A DNA stretch of 64,000 bases, taken from assembly GCA_037903475.1 (NCBI GenBank), contig JBAJFG010000637.1, positions 62,001-126,000 on the forward strand. The letters are read 5' to 3'. Each line of letters opens with the position of its first letter. The stretch's first letter is position 1. Shown here piece by piece: positions 1-12,965 of the stretch. Source of the DNA: Ancylostoma caninum. Taxonomy: Eukaryota > Nematoda > Chromadorea > Rhabditida > Ancylostomatidae. The notes under the pieces were generated by a model. The model was not told where the DNA came from. It saw only the letters and a list, made by a program, of their open reading frames with translations, and ran no database searches. Both the position numbers and the translations under genes were made by a program.

Positions 1-3000
1 AGTGACATGCAATGACAAAATGCAATATGTAGCTCACAAAACACTTCCGCTGTAATTATAGCTCTATGTACAGTGAAGGCGGGCATGGGATCATAGGCGG
101 TTCAGAGGAATACGCTATAGCAGGGATGGCACGACAGTAGAAATGATGCGTATCGATTGCCACGTAGCAATCGCTTCTCAAAAACAGATAGAATTCAATT
201 GCAACTCATAAATTAGCACTAAAACTTCTTGACCAGTATTTTAGCAGAGCATCATCCTAGAACTCCAAGAAAATAACCCCGAGTCTCCTTTATTTTTGTT
301 TCGTTTCGAGTGTAGGATTTTCAAAGCGTTTTCCTGCCCATATATCTATGAATTATGGAGAGACTCCCTTAAAAATTCTGTTTACTCAATAGTGAGACCT
401 ATTTAAAGCTCAAATATGGAACAATCTAATTTATAAATCTTAGTAGTGCTCTGTAGATCATGTTTATTGTTTTCTCCAGAGCGCAGCACATGAACTTTAT
501 GAAAAACTATAAGCTGACGGAGATTAGTCTAGTCGGCATCGGCGCTGTTTTCATGGACTGGTTTTCCGGATAGTCGTAGCTGCGGAAAGCGAAAGACTTT
601 AGAAAGAAACCACGAAATTGTCTTAGATGAAGAGATATAGTGGTCTTGTCTCGATAGTAATCAACAAATTTCCGAAATCAATGTCCTTTCTCGCATCTAC
701 AATAATTTGACGCAAAAAAACCAGGTCTGAGACAGCTCCCAAGCCTCGTCCTCCGATCCGAAACGATTACCGGACAACTGGCATGTGACAGTTTCGCGCA
801 ATGTTCGTTACGACTGAACAGTGTCTAGAAAATCCTGATGCTTTTGCTCCTTTCCTGGAAGACATCCCGGCATACATCCGAGACAATAAAAAAGCTCTCG
901 AGTGTTTCTGGACAGTGTGGAGACTTGATCGCTCTGGGTTCAAAGCAGCACAAGAGTCTAACGCTGCGCATCCGTATGGTAGATGTCCGAGTTCGCCATT
1001 CGCCGTAGGTCAACATGTTGGGAACAGGTCATGCTTTGGCTGCGCTTGTGAGAAAAACTTGTTCATCCTGCAGTTGCAGTGGAATGCTTTTGGCTTTCTG
1101 TTGAAACTTTTGCAACCTCCAAAAGCTCCTGTGCAGGTTCACCTCCCCTTTACTTCTACCTTGAACTGAGAGGGCATCTTTGTGTCTTAAATGCTCATTT
1201 TTTTGAACAAATATAAATAAATAAACCGAGGTAGATTCTCTGAATGCCTCGATCTTGTATTCAAAGTGCCTCAATGCAAAATTTTGGCCACAACATGAGG
1301 GAAACGCTCTCACATCAGCTATAAGCCTATGCACTATTGTGGAAACAACACTTTTACTGATGCACCTGCTAGAGCTCCACATCCATTTATAGGTATCCCT
1401 TGGCAGGATATGCAAATACACATGTTGCAAGAGCACACAGTTTTTTTCATGAGTTTCTATATGTCTCCCCTCCTTTCCATTTGAGTAACCTGATCCGCAC
1501 TGAGCAACATGTATTTCCGACTCATTTTCATCGATGGCAAAGTGACGCCACTGTCAGGATTTTGCGAGGGAACGGCTGCAAATCGGATCCTGGAGGAGGC
1601 ACAGCCGCGTGGCACAATTTTTTATGCACAGACATGCATAGGACCAACGAGAGTTGCACTTTTTGTTACGTGGGAATGGCCTGCACAGATCTCTGACCGC
1701 CACGTTCAACTTCCTCTGCCCTTGGCTGAGATTCTCATCAGCATCCGCTGCAGACGTTGCAATTAGCGACATAAGCCCTTTGAGATGGCTTCCAAATGAA
1801 GCGCCCGAGTGAAGCAGGACGTCTGCCGGTCTCTTTGTTACCTACGAGAAAATTTCATCGATGCGGACAGACAAAGTGCTGAGATGTTGAAGCACTGAAT
1901 GGAGAAGGGCTTTAAGCATTCAATTCATATCCCGGAAGGAAGCCCTTTGGAAGCCCTTTGGAGGAAGACCTTATGGTAGGCCTCAATGATCTGGGACATT
2001 TCATGATGTAAAGGTGTAGCTGAAAAACTATGGCTTATGTTTAAAAAAAGGAAAAGAGAAAAACAACAGAGAAAAAGATGAAATTTAGTCAATTCCCCAT
2101 AGTCGCTGGCCTTCGACTGCATCCTGATCCTACCTACCAATGCCTTTCACCTTTCAAAACTAGCTCATTTTCGAGTTATTCCCAGTCATAATCAACCAAT
2201 CAGGGCAGTGTTGTACACGGACCTATAGGAGGGCCACGCCCTCAGTTGACTGTCTGCGCTCTCATCTCAACTGCGCGCAGCTCAAAAATAATCTTGCACA
2301 ATCAAGATTTTCCGGATTTTTTAAATCAAGATCAATGGTATACTCGCGTGCCAGTGCTTATTACTCACCTATTTATTTATTTATTTATTCACCTATTTGT
2401 TTATATATTTTTTTCACTCATTGGTTAACAGACACTTACACACCTACCACATAGCTGTGATTTGATAGCACGTTTAAAACACCGCCTTAAAGGCAGAGGG
2501 CCACCTCGTTCTGCCTGCTGGATTACCAACATATCCTAGACCTTCTCATCATGTTGATCCCTGGGATGTACATCAACAGGCACAGAAGCGACGAAATCCC
2601 CATTTTTGAAAGGCTCGAACTGGATAAAAATTTGGAGCCCGGAGGCGGATCGCTCCAAGCTGTGCTGGCTGCCTGCCACGGCTGCCGCGTTAGTCAACGA
2701 GTCTCGGCGTATCCAATCGATAAGATCAACGGCTTCACATGTCAACTCGCGTTGGCAAACTGTTACAGACCCCGTCCTGGAAGACGGGTTTATAGACCAT
2801 TCTGAGACAATTTATGTATACCGTTGGAACCACCGCGCCGAGTAGATGCAGAATCTTCTGTTAGCTGAACTACGAAAATGAGATGGACCCCTGCCTTTAA
2901 AGCATCATTGGAAGAAGAGCAACCTCGCACCCATGGATTTGTTTAATCAGTGATAGCAGCTGGGTATAGAGGACTTCACTTATGGGTAAACACGGTGACT

Positions 3001-3561
3001 GACGCTATGGAAGGGGTAAATTTGGATAAGTTAGAACTTTTATCTTGGTTAAACCCATTGCATCCAGGTCCTGGTGTTTCCACTCTTTCTTCAGTGTTGA
3101 CCCACTAGGATTACCAGTAGCCTTCTACTGTTAATGTAGACACCTTCATAACCTCACTTGCTTGTTTATTCCCATGTTTTGAAAATCCCAAAAGGGTGCC
3201 CCTCCGGTTGTGCGAGGAGGCAGAGGGTGAGCGATTGCTTATCCTTCGTCCAAGAAATTGCCGAAAAAGCACCATCAGAGTCAAGTAACTGAGAGTTGTT
3301 ATCGAGCACATCAGCGTGAATGAGCTATGAATAAGAGCACCGTCTAGACACGCAAGCACTACAAAGGTGACGCGGCGGAAAAGGTCAAGTCCATGTCTGC
3401 GCTTTAAAATGCTGCTGAAGCCTCCGTTGGGGTCTTCAAAATTTGACTAGGGAGCTTAGCTAGTATTAAGTCCTGTCTTCATAGAAAATTCATGCTCCGC
3501 ATCGCTGAGAATTTCAACTTGATGTGTTTATTTTTAATCGACATTCGCTAAAAGTCATATA
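1..3561. other. No gene supported
   Basis: AT-rich with scattered short frames. Three look slightly protein-like but have no neighbours to confirm them: plus 801-1169, plus 1509-1766, minus 2745-2536 (contains CEAVDLIDWIRRDSL). They may be exons or transposon debris. (TTTA)n/(AATAAA)n runs at about 1209 and 2370 resemble LINE tails. Confidence 0.5.
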
Positions 3562-4101
3562 CAGGGGGGGCCATAAGTTATTGTACAACGTTTGCTCATT
3601 TATTTCTCCACCAGCAACACATGGATTATCCTGCTCTTTTCGCTGCCGAATAGAGCAGGGATCAAAGTATCTTACAGTTAAAACCCGGTTTCCCGGGAGA
3701 GTTTTGCTTTGGAGCAGTTGGACTTAGAACAGGTTTTTGAAAAAAGCGGGTTGATGTGGAAATTTTTTACGAAAAATCCACCAAATCTCTAAAGTGGGGT
3801 GTACTGCTTAGATGCATCTTAAAGAGCAAAGAATGCTCTTTCTAAAAATATCAAACTGTTTTTGTGGCTGTTTTGCTCGGAAATTGCGGGCAGAGTTAGT
3901 GCATTTTGCGGCACCGAAAGTCTGCAATGAATGTTTCCGATAAACTTTTTTCGTTATCTTGGAAGTATCCAGGAGGTTTTTGTGATCAAAAGATAGAGCA
4001 AATCCAGCTCTATTAAACAGTGCCTAGTGCGGCAAAAAATATTTTACTACTGCGGAGAAATGGGCCAGCAAACGTTGTACAATAACTTATGGCCCCCCCT
4101 G
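3562..4101. mobile_element. Mariner-type MITE, 540 bp
   Basis: Termini begin CAGGGGGGGCCATAAGTT and are identical for 35 bp, with weaker similarity to about 50 bp, and lie between TA dinucleotides. No transposase-like frame is inside, so it is a non-autonomous element mobilised by a Tc1/mariner transposase (inference). The open frames overlapping it (3524-3727, 4027-4257) are chance. Confidence 0.85.
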
Positions 4102-6192
4102 TACAAATATTTGCAAAAAATTGAATCTCAGGACATTAAAGAGGGAGCTCGTGCGAGAAAGCCATTTACTTTGAAGAGTGAGATCCTATACAGGAGAAGC
4201 GCCGCCCCGTCTGCTTCTGGGCGCTCTGATTGTCTGCGCATCCGCAAATACCATTGATATCACCGTCTCTTGAAAAGGGACGCAAAGCTTTCAACATCTC
4301 TCTTTTTTATTCCATAAAGAGTCGGAATAATGAACTCGTTAAGTTTGCGCTTAGGCTTCTCGAGTATTAACGAAGCATTCAGCGACTATGACCCCCAATG
4401 GCTCACATGAGCCAGAAAATCGGTTTTTTTTTCGGGCTACGTAATCCCATTATCCGAGCTCAATGCATAGCGATGAGCTCGAGCTACTAATGTCTGCCTA
4501 GGAGGGCAGCTCATTCTGCATGAAACCTGGCTGGAGTTGTTTTCCTTGATATCGAGGAGAGTCAAGGTCAGAGCAAATAAATTCAGCTATTTCTTTCCTT
4601 GTAACTGTAAAATTATAAAATAAATAAACAAGTGAATCAACGTTTAAAAGTTCAAAAAAAATCCGTCAGTTTTTCTTTCAGCTTAAGCTCCAAGCATGGT
4701 GACAGCAATACCTGGATAAAAGTAGTTTTTTTTTTATACTGCCGGTTTCAAAATGATTGCCACTGCCTCGTTGAGACATCTAACGCAATGATCTTGTACC
4801 ATGAGGTCGCCTATACTTTTCCTTCTTCTCCAAAATGATCGAAAATGAACGCACTAAATTCTTAATGAGCACATTTTACACTCCAATCAAAAAACAAGCT
4901 TGAGTGACGAAAATTTAAGTACAATCCGGGCTTAGTCCCTATTATTCGGTCGTATTTGTATAGCTTGCTGTACTCTTACTCTTAACCAGTTGTTCAAAGA
5001 ACAAAGATGGTAAACATATTTTGTGTTCATTCTTCTGTGAAACATTTGTTATGTAAGAGATTTTGAATGAGCACATTGTGAACACCGTGAACAGAAGTAC
5101 ATAATTCCACTGGAAGTGGAATTACTTCTGTTCACGATACTGCTGAAGTCAAGCTACAGGAGGGAGCTGAAAAGTAGAGTCATTAGAGGGATCAATGCAT
5201 GTTATCCTTGCTGACTTAGCCCATGAAAAGCCTTTTTACGTCCAGAATGCCTTGTGTCGGGGCGTTTGTAATGTCTTTTAAGGCTTTCTACCATGTGAAC
5301 TTTGTTGAATGTTAGGACCATAGCTCACTGAATCAGCTGCAAGACACATACGTAGTGGTTTTTATCCAAGAAAGAGGAGAAAGCAGTGGTTCTTTCAAGA
5401 AAAATGTGACGAGAATGTAGTTACAGGGAATTGTTCTGGGTTGTACTCGCGTTTTTATGGATTTCTTCCTATGAAACATCCTGTGTTTAAGAGAACGAGC
5501 TAAGCAGCGTGAAATCCATCAGTTTAATGTATTTTCTGAGGGACGAGGAATAGGGCGAACACATTGACGTCATGGATCTAACATAAAGTAGTGGCAAGGG
5601 TTGGAAGGGTGACAAAATCAGGATGTTTTGTAGGAGAAATGGATCTCTTGGAATTCACCACTATAACTAAAAGCATCGAACTACAATATCTGTTGACTTG
5701 TTTATTTGTTTATGCTTCTATTCATACCAAGAAAACACACTACCTCTTTTCTCTACTAGTTGGAACTTGGGTAATTAAACTTTATACGTATTAGGCAAAA
5801 CGACAGCGAACACGACAAAATCTATGCTCTTACTAAGCGACTAAATAAATTTACTAAATGCTCAAAGAAACACGAAAGCAAATGCTTCAAGAGAAGGGCT
5901 CAACAGAAAGAAAATGAAGAAAGCCACAGACAATCGATACAACAGAAACTCCCCACTTGTTTAAGCGTGCGCAGGCGCTTATATGATATGATGTCACAGC
6001 ATATCTACTTAGCAATGTAAACATAAATAAGCTTAAACAAAATAAAGCAAAACATCTACATACTTCTACTAAACTGAGTCACGTCCGCGACACGAACACC
6101 ATGACTGCGCGTCGATTATGATGTTGTTTCCGCAGTTGCGTTCACATCATGGGTAGCTGCGATTTTCGTTCCCTGAAATCGACTACATAGGA
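4102..6192. other. No gene supported
   Basis: Apart from the palindrome at 5087-5135 I see only short chance frames and homopolymer runs. Confidence 0.5.
5087..5135. repeat. Near-perfect palindrome, 49 nt
   Basis: GTGAACAGAAGTA pairs with TACTTCTGTTCAC, and ATTCCACT with AGTGGAAT; the left arm carries four extra bases (CATA). The centre is GG/GA. Confidence 0.85.
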
Positions 6193-6942
6193 GTGTTTAT
6201 ACTTTTTCGCGACGCGACGGCGTCGCGGCGACGGCCACGACACGCGCGACGCGGTGGATAGCGAAGCCGTCGCGTCGCTCCGTCGCGCCATGCTGAACGT
6301 CGCAAATTTACGTACCCACCCAAAATTATGCACATGCTCACCCCCATTCAGCAGATCATGAGTTTCCACGGATTGTTTTGGACTTCATTTTACCACATGT
6401 GCGATGGATGCAGTTTTGCCCAGTGTTCTTTGGCAAGGATGTTTGTTTCCAGGATATGGAAGAACGCATTTTTTTTTCATTTTTTCTCATTTATTTGTTC
6501 AGAGATTTTTTTTTGCATTTGAGTTATCAGAGTGGTTTTCTTCTATGCATACATTGTTGTAGTCCCGTGCTTCGACGCTTTGTGTTTTTCCTCGTTCAGG
6601 TGTGTTCTAGTAGTACTGCCAGGGATTTCTTTGGTGGTATACGTTGAGAGTTTCGTTTTACTAAGTCACGTTCTAGCCCCGCGTTTTCATATTTCCAATC
6701 TTTCACTGGTTAGACGTGTTCTCTTGTGATTGCTGTGAGGTGGGGGTGGAGGTCTTGCACCGAATTCTTCCCATCGCGTCGTTTTTGAAGAAAAAAGTAT
6801 AAACAGGGTGCGACGTCGCCCAGCGACGTCGAGTCGCGATGGGAAACGCCAACTACCACATCGCGACCATTGTTTGCGCATGCATCCACTCGGGACCCAT
6901 CGCATTTGAACAGTTTGCTGGGACGCGCCGAAGTATAAACAC
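6193..6942. mobile_element. MITE with GTGTTTATACTT ends and CG-rich subterminal repeats
   Basis: GTGTTTATACTT at 6193 recurs inverted at 6931-6942, with a third inverted copy at 6796-6805. Next to these lie CG-dense blocks made of GTCGCG/CGACG words (6208-6290 and 6808-6842), unlike the AT-rich surroundings. No coding content. Superfamily not recognised; the multiple subterminal repeats suggest a Mutator- or hAT-type non-autonomous element. Confidence 0.55.
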
Positions 6943-9900
6943 TTCTTATTTGGCCAGCGGTAATATTTTACCAGCAGAGGCCAGGAAAAGTTCTCAACCA
7001 GTAGAAACCTCGTCAGTCACTGCTATACCTGGAATTGGTTGCGGAGTCGACGAATTACTTGCTCGTCCCAGACTACCCGTGTATTTGCCGAAGATTATCC
7101 CATTACTCATGCACCCTCTGGATAACTCTGAATGTCCAGGGCAGATTCTATTTTCGTGTGCTTAGCCTCTGTTCAGGCTATTTGATTACTCGCACTACAC
7201 AAGACTCTGATGTTCTTTCTTAAAAGCAGCGCTCACGAAAATTTTCGTCATCAATATTTTAGCATAATTTTGAGTTCTCGACCACGATGGGTAGTTAATC
7301 ATACAGTAGTCAATCATGTCAAAACTCACGGAAAAACGATTGTTAAATGTTTCTAGTTCACTGCATTAAACCAGGTTGGTCGAGTTGCGCGGATCGGGTG
7401 CCGAGTCGATAATGCTACCTTTATCGTCACGTATTTTCTTGACACATTCGCGAATTTGCATAGTTCTGAGCCTTCTAGAGTGAAATACAACAGAGGTTGG
7501 AAAGTGGGCGAATGTGTACGACATGGAGGTATCTTTGGAGGAAAAAACAAAACCATACAGTGAAAGGCGAAAAAGAATCAATGCAAATACACAACATACA
7601 CAATAAGGGATATTGAACTGGAAGATTTGAGCTGAAAAATTGTAAGCAACTCCTGGAAAGCACGATTCGCAGGCAAAAAGGTCAATAGGCTATGAAAATG
7701 GTAGACCAACGTACGGAGTACACAGTTTTTCATTGTAAAACTGAGTAATTATAGGCGAAAACAGCTGATCCGGATCCAGAGTTAGGGGGTACACAAATCA
7801 TCCAGAGTTACAGGGATACCTTGTCTGACCCTTGAGAATAGAGATGTCTCTAACTACATATTTGAAATGCATGGAATGTTAGGGTCGCGGCTCACAGAAC
7901 ATTTAAAATTTCAGACTGTAAAATTATTGTGGGTGCTGCCCCTAGCTAACGTTCATTCCTCCATACCGTTGTTTTTTTTAATGCTTGAGTGTGAAATTAC
8001 ATATTTGGGGCACTATGGATATACTTCTTAGTTCCGGCCTCAAAAAGAGCATTTTACAAAACAACGCTCCAAATTCATTGAATATGCATGAGCGAAAATT
8101 CATGCGCTTATTCGACCTCGTTGATTTTGGAGTGTCTGATGTTTGGGTTCTTAAAAAAGAAGCTTCTGGAAAACAGCCAGGACATTAGTATGAACTTGTC
8201 TATGAGGAAATTCCGGAAAACACCAAAACGCTGGCTTATTTTACTGCGTCTTAATGGATTTTAGTCGCTTCAGAACAATTCCTCAGCCACGAGAAGGAAT
8301 GGAAATGAATCTAGCTAGTTTGGCTTAGCCTAATGCTCTGCTTCACATTGCGAAGGCTTCAATTTTGCTCTTAGAATAGAGTGGAAATGTACGTACAGTG
8401 AATTGCAATCCTTACTGCACTACAGACGAAATGGAGGCTTGACGCGTCACTTGTGCAGCGCGGCAGAAAATCGGGACCTTATGATGCTCGAACTTTACTG
8501 GTAGATTTGCCATTGTTTTCGTTACTGATATTCTCATATAATGTACATACGTTTCGCGTGAAGATATGAAGATATGTTCGACGAAAGCAATAGCAGCACT
8601 GTCGGTGACGCTCAAGGATCACAACACTCAAACGACTTGCCGCTCTGCATCAGTGGTGCGTCGCGGCCTTCCTCCTTCTGCAGTGCAATAATCATTGTCC
8701 TCCACCGTATATATAAGGACAAGCAAAAATCCATTCGCTATTATCCAAGGCCAACATTTCGATAACCTTGGGAAGAAAATGGGTTGGTAAGAAAGTAAGC
8801 AGTGCCGGGCGCAGCAGTTGGTAGCGAAGGGGGAATGGGGGGAGGGAGAACATGGGGCAAAAGTGACAACTCCGCCATTCCTTGGACCCAGACGCGGTGA
8901 TAAAATTAATTTCAATATTAAATACTTGTTAATAAATATTCTGAAAATGGTAATAATAATAAACTAAAATGGGCTTATACAATATTTTCATCTATTTTGG
9001 ACCTCTCGCCCCCCCCCCCCTTTTTTTTTGCTTCCGCCACTGGTATATCCCGTTCTCTAGCAGATCCGCTATCGAGTCACATAAATTAACCATCGACGAG
9101 CTCATGTCTAGATGTAAATTTGCTGCATAGATTAGATACGAAAACAGGCATGTATTGGACAACTGGGTCTAGCCAATCAGATAAATACTATGGGCTAAGG
9201 AAGGTTTGGACAAATTTGTTCTGCTTGGAAAGGATTAAACGAAGGATAAATTCCCAGCAAACAGGAGTATTTCCAAGCGTTCCCAGCACAACCCCCTGAT
9301 AGCGTTCAATCGTCTTGGTAAAACACATTATTTTCAAGCTAAAATGGGGAACATTCGAATGCGTATCTCCACTCCATGAGGCATTTATCCGTGGACGTAA
9401 AGTTTTTTTTTCGGAAGGCAGGTTATCCAAACAACATCAGCGCAACCGTTTATCCGTCATCACAGAATAATCCGCTCCATGAGTTGGATGCATTCCTATA
9501 TTTTTTCTATTTTCCCACTTTAATCTCAAGGGCTTTTTTTTAAATACATACATACTATTTTATTGTTTTATGCCTGCTATTAAATCTTGCTGCGACCACT
9601 ACTCGGACAATCTGTGATGATGTGTCGGATGCAGCTGCTCACTGAGCCATGAGCTTCTGAGCTTTTGGCTAGGCGGATTTTCAAAATAAATTTCCGTTCT
9701 TCAGTATTCCACGAGTCTCATTTTACTATCATATTATTACCTTTTAATATCTCCCTGCTCCACTGGAATTTTATAGTTACTGAAAATTCAAAGTACTACT
9801 TCTTAGGCTCAGTATTCGCCATCGAGCTGGCATAGGAACTAGTGAGTAGTTGAGTATTAAGAAGTAATTTAGTTTCTTGATTGGATTGCTCATATGTGGA

Positions 9901-11354
9901 TTCCCAGAGCAATGAAGTCTCTGTTTCCCACTGTACTCGTGGGTTAGGAGTTAGTTCCTGTTAAATACTGAGGGAAAAGACAACAGGGGTTCATCGGAAT
10001 GTTCTCAAAGTTGAGCAATTTGTTGTAAAGGCACGGGGTTGCACTAAACCTCTTATACGAGGGAAAGAACATTTAAAATGGGAATTCGGTGTTTTTTTCA
10101 AAAAGCAAATGCCAAATTTTCTAACAGCTCGGTTACCATTGTAATATTTGCATAAAAAAGTAATTTCCTGGGATATTCGTTCAGTATTTGCGGCTGCTCG
10201 TTCGAAAACCATTGTATAGTTAGTTACAAGGCCTGATTTACAAGATCAACTAAACGGAATATTCAAGGATTTCCTTAGGATCCATAACGTCAGTAAAGGA
10301 CGCAAGGTTCTCTTCGAGCATCAAAAATCACAAATTCACAACATTTCACCTGCACCTTTGCACTAAAACATAGAACTTAATTGCGTACGTCACCGCGTAA
10401 TGAAACAATTCCTGTGGGAATCGCAACAGAACACAACAAAAACACATTTTCGCTACCCATTCAGAAGGAATCCCTGGGTTACTGACCATTTTTTTAAGTG
10501 AAAAACGAGTTCTCAAGAAACGAATCCCCAGGGAGTCTGGTTTTCCTTCACAAAATGGGTTAGGATCCAGCTTTTTGTTGTGGGTTCCACGTGTCGGTAA
10601 AAACAGAGTAAAACACTAACTCAATTCTAGACTTGGAGTTTGGACGAGGTGTTGCTAACACGCTGAGTCTCACTATAGCTGCCATACGATGACTAGGGAT
10701 CGTATAACGTAGAATTAGGGATAGTCTCCGGTTTGGGGATGAGTCACGATTAGATTGGGGGAAAAGAAGATTAGGAGGTTTAGAGTTGATTTTATTGATT
10801 TTCCCGTTTTTACTCAGAGGATCATGATCACCTGGCTAGTGGTCTTTCCAAGAAATTGTTGACGTTGACAAAGTTCGAACTCCTGCTGTTTTTTCTCCCA
10901 GCACTTAACAGGAACTCGCTGTTACCTCATGACTGTGGGAGACAAACAACTTCATCGCTCTAGGAATCTCACCATATATGAGCAACCTAATAAACAGGAT
11001 CAATTATTTCTCAACATTCAGTGGAATTAACTGCTAGTAAATATATATAAACATAGCGTACAAGCCTCGATAAAGTGATGAATGCATGGTTTCTACGAAT
11101 CCAGATAGAACACCAATGTATAAACTTTATAAAACTGTGGTTCCACAGAAGTTGCAGAAAAATTCCAGGAATTCTTATAGATTTTCGTGATTCACAATCG
11201 GCAGACACTTAGATGTGTAGCGACTATGTCCTGATTTTTGCTTCATTTTTGCATATCATTTCGTTAATCAGGTGATAACTGTGTGAAAACTGAGTAGAAT
11301 TTATGAAATTCCCGAGTGCTATCCTGCATCTTTGCAGTCACTTATAGTGGACGT
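6943..11354. other. No gene supported
   Basis: Contains the hAT-like MITE at 8800-9042 and two lone pieces of the GCCGC hairpin family (8451-8474 and 8636-8672). Otherwise AT-rich with no splice-bounded coding frame found. Confidence 0.5.
8800..9042. mobile_element. hAT-like MITE (CAGTGSCGG termini)
   Basis: Left end CAGTGCCGGGCGC, right end the reverse complement of CAGTGGCGGAAG, with G-rich and C-rich subterminal tracts (8830-8850, 9010-9020) around an AT-rich core. CAGTGGCGG is a common hAT terminus. No clean 8-bp duplication is visible. A related piece lies at 49877-49941. Confidence 0.5.
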
Positions 11355-11604
11355 CAATGGCGTTGGCTCATCTGCGGCCTCGAGAAGGACGTCGCACAAT
11401 CGCGCCGCGCGCGCTGTAACCTATGTATTTTGCTGCTTTGATGCATTTTCTACCAATGTTTCTACCCGATTCTAACGATTTTCGAGCAAATCAGGAAGAA
11501 AAGACCCTAAAAATAGCATTCCGGCGGCGACGACACCGATGCCGGCGCGCGCGGCGCGGTCGCGCTGCGTTCTTCTCGAGGCCGCGAATGGGCCACCACC
11601 ATTG
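11355..11604. mobile_element. GC-rich foldback element, 250 bp
   Basis: The arm from 11355 (CAATGGCGTTGGCTCATC) to 11414 pairs with 11545-11604; both contain GCGGCCTCGAGAA and CGCGCCGCGCGCGC. The arms are about 60 bp with some mismatches around a roughly 130-bp AT-richer loop. The open frame 11423-11626 reads the loop and right arm and is not a gene. Confidence 0.8.
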
Positions 11605-12510
11605 CCCTCCACTTTATCTTTTTTAAATGAATTTTTTTATTTTAAAATTACTGCAGCCTGCGTCTTGTTTAGTGGAGGCTCAACTCCTGCATATCATATT
11701 TGTTAAATTATACCTCCTTTATTTCTTTTTTTTTCACATTTTTACCATTATCATGTTTGTTCCTTCATTTTCTACGCAGTCATTCTTAAAACACTTGAAT
11801 ATTAACTGAAGGAGAGCTCTGCATAATAAATCGGAAGTAGCAGTGATGATTATCACCCGCTTGTACTTCATGTAACTCGTCCCCGAGACAAATTACAGGC
11901 TATATTTAACCACAGGTTGTACCATAGTACTTTTTCCGGTGTACTTTGAAGTTTTACTTTATTTAGCCATCGAAAGAACGAACTCCAACGGAAATTGTGG
12001 CCTCTGCAAATGCGACTTCTTTCCGAATACCCTTCTTTTGAAGCTGCTGCTTTGCAAAACCTATGTACTGATGAGTGCAGATAGGCTTAAATGTCCTAGA
12101 ACGACGGCTTCCTTGTCGTAAACATGTATTCATTTCTAAATGGCCAGAAATGAATGGGTCTCCGGTCATGTCAGTGGTTGCAACACAGCTATTGACCTTA
12201 CGTGCATGCATGTCTCATGGATTTTGAAAACCCTGGATCAGATATAGAATTATTCACTTTACAATTCATTTTTTCACTTGGGATATGCTCAGAAGTGTCG
12301 AAAAAAGGGGGAAAAGGACAGTTCCCAAAATTCCAGGTAGAGAGAGGGATTTTCAAGGAGCGTAAAGGAAGAACTTGTTGACCGCGAAGGGAAGGGTGAG
12401 ATGTTTGAATGCACCAATCGTACAGTAGCAGCACCGCCCACTATCTTAATGGCGTAATGAATAGTAATTTTTTGATATGGTTGATGCACCTACTCAGAAC
12501 CCCAAAACAA

Positions 12511-12965
12511 CTTGTCGACAAGCATTTGGCGAGCAAGCTTTTGATCGAATCTGAAACTTGCTTTTCCAAAAGCTTGTCGACAAGTTGGTTTGCATTTCCT
12601 TGTCGACAACTTGCTCGCCCAGGGGCTTGTCGACGACTTGTTGTCCCTCTTCCTTGCCGACAGGTTGTCGACCGTATGGGCTTATTCTTGACCCATTCAG
12701 GTCTGACAGTCTGTCAGTTCTATAAGACTGGTTGCATCGTATGCTACACGGGTATGGGAACTCGACTCTCGTCGACAGGTTGTTCAGCCGGAAAATTGTC
12801 GACAACTTTTCCGGCCAAAAGCTTGTTTGCATGAAAGTTTTTTTTTTTTGAAAAGCTGGTCGACAACTTGTTTTTTTTTTCTCTGCCTTGTCGACAAGTC
12901 AGGAGAAGAGCTTGTCGACAACTTAGTTTTGGATGGGATGATGATGTTGAGCTTGTCGATAACGA
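12511..12965. repeat. Cluster of CTTGTCGACAAG palindromes
   Basis: TTGTCGACAA or one-step variants occur about eleven times in 450 bp (12511, 12573, 12599, 12626, 12652, 12665, 12770, 12796, 12858, 12887, 12911, 12951). Several are 24-29 bp apart, suggesting a decayed ~26-bp tandem repeat (CTTGTCGACAACTTG plus spacer). At 12790-12815 the palindrome extends outward (CCGGAAAA.../...CTTTTCCGG). Long open frames on both strands here reflect the lack of stops in the repeat. Confidence 0.85.
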
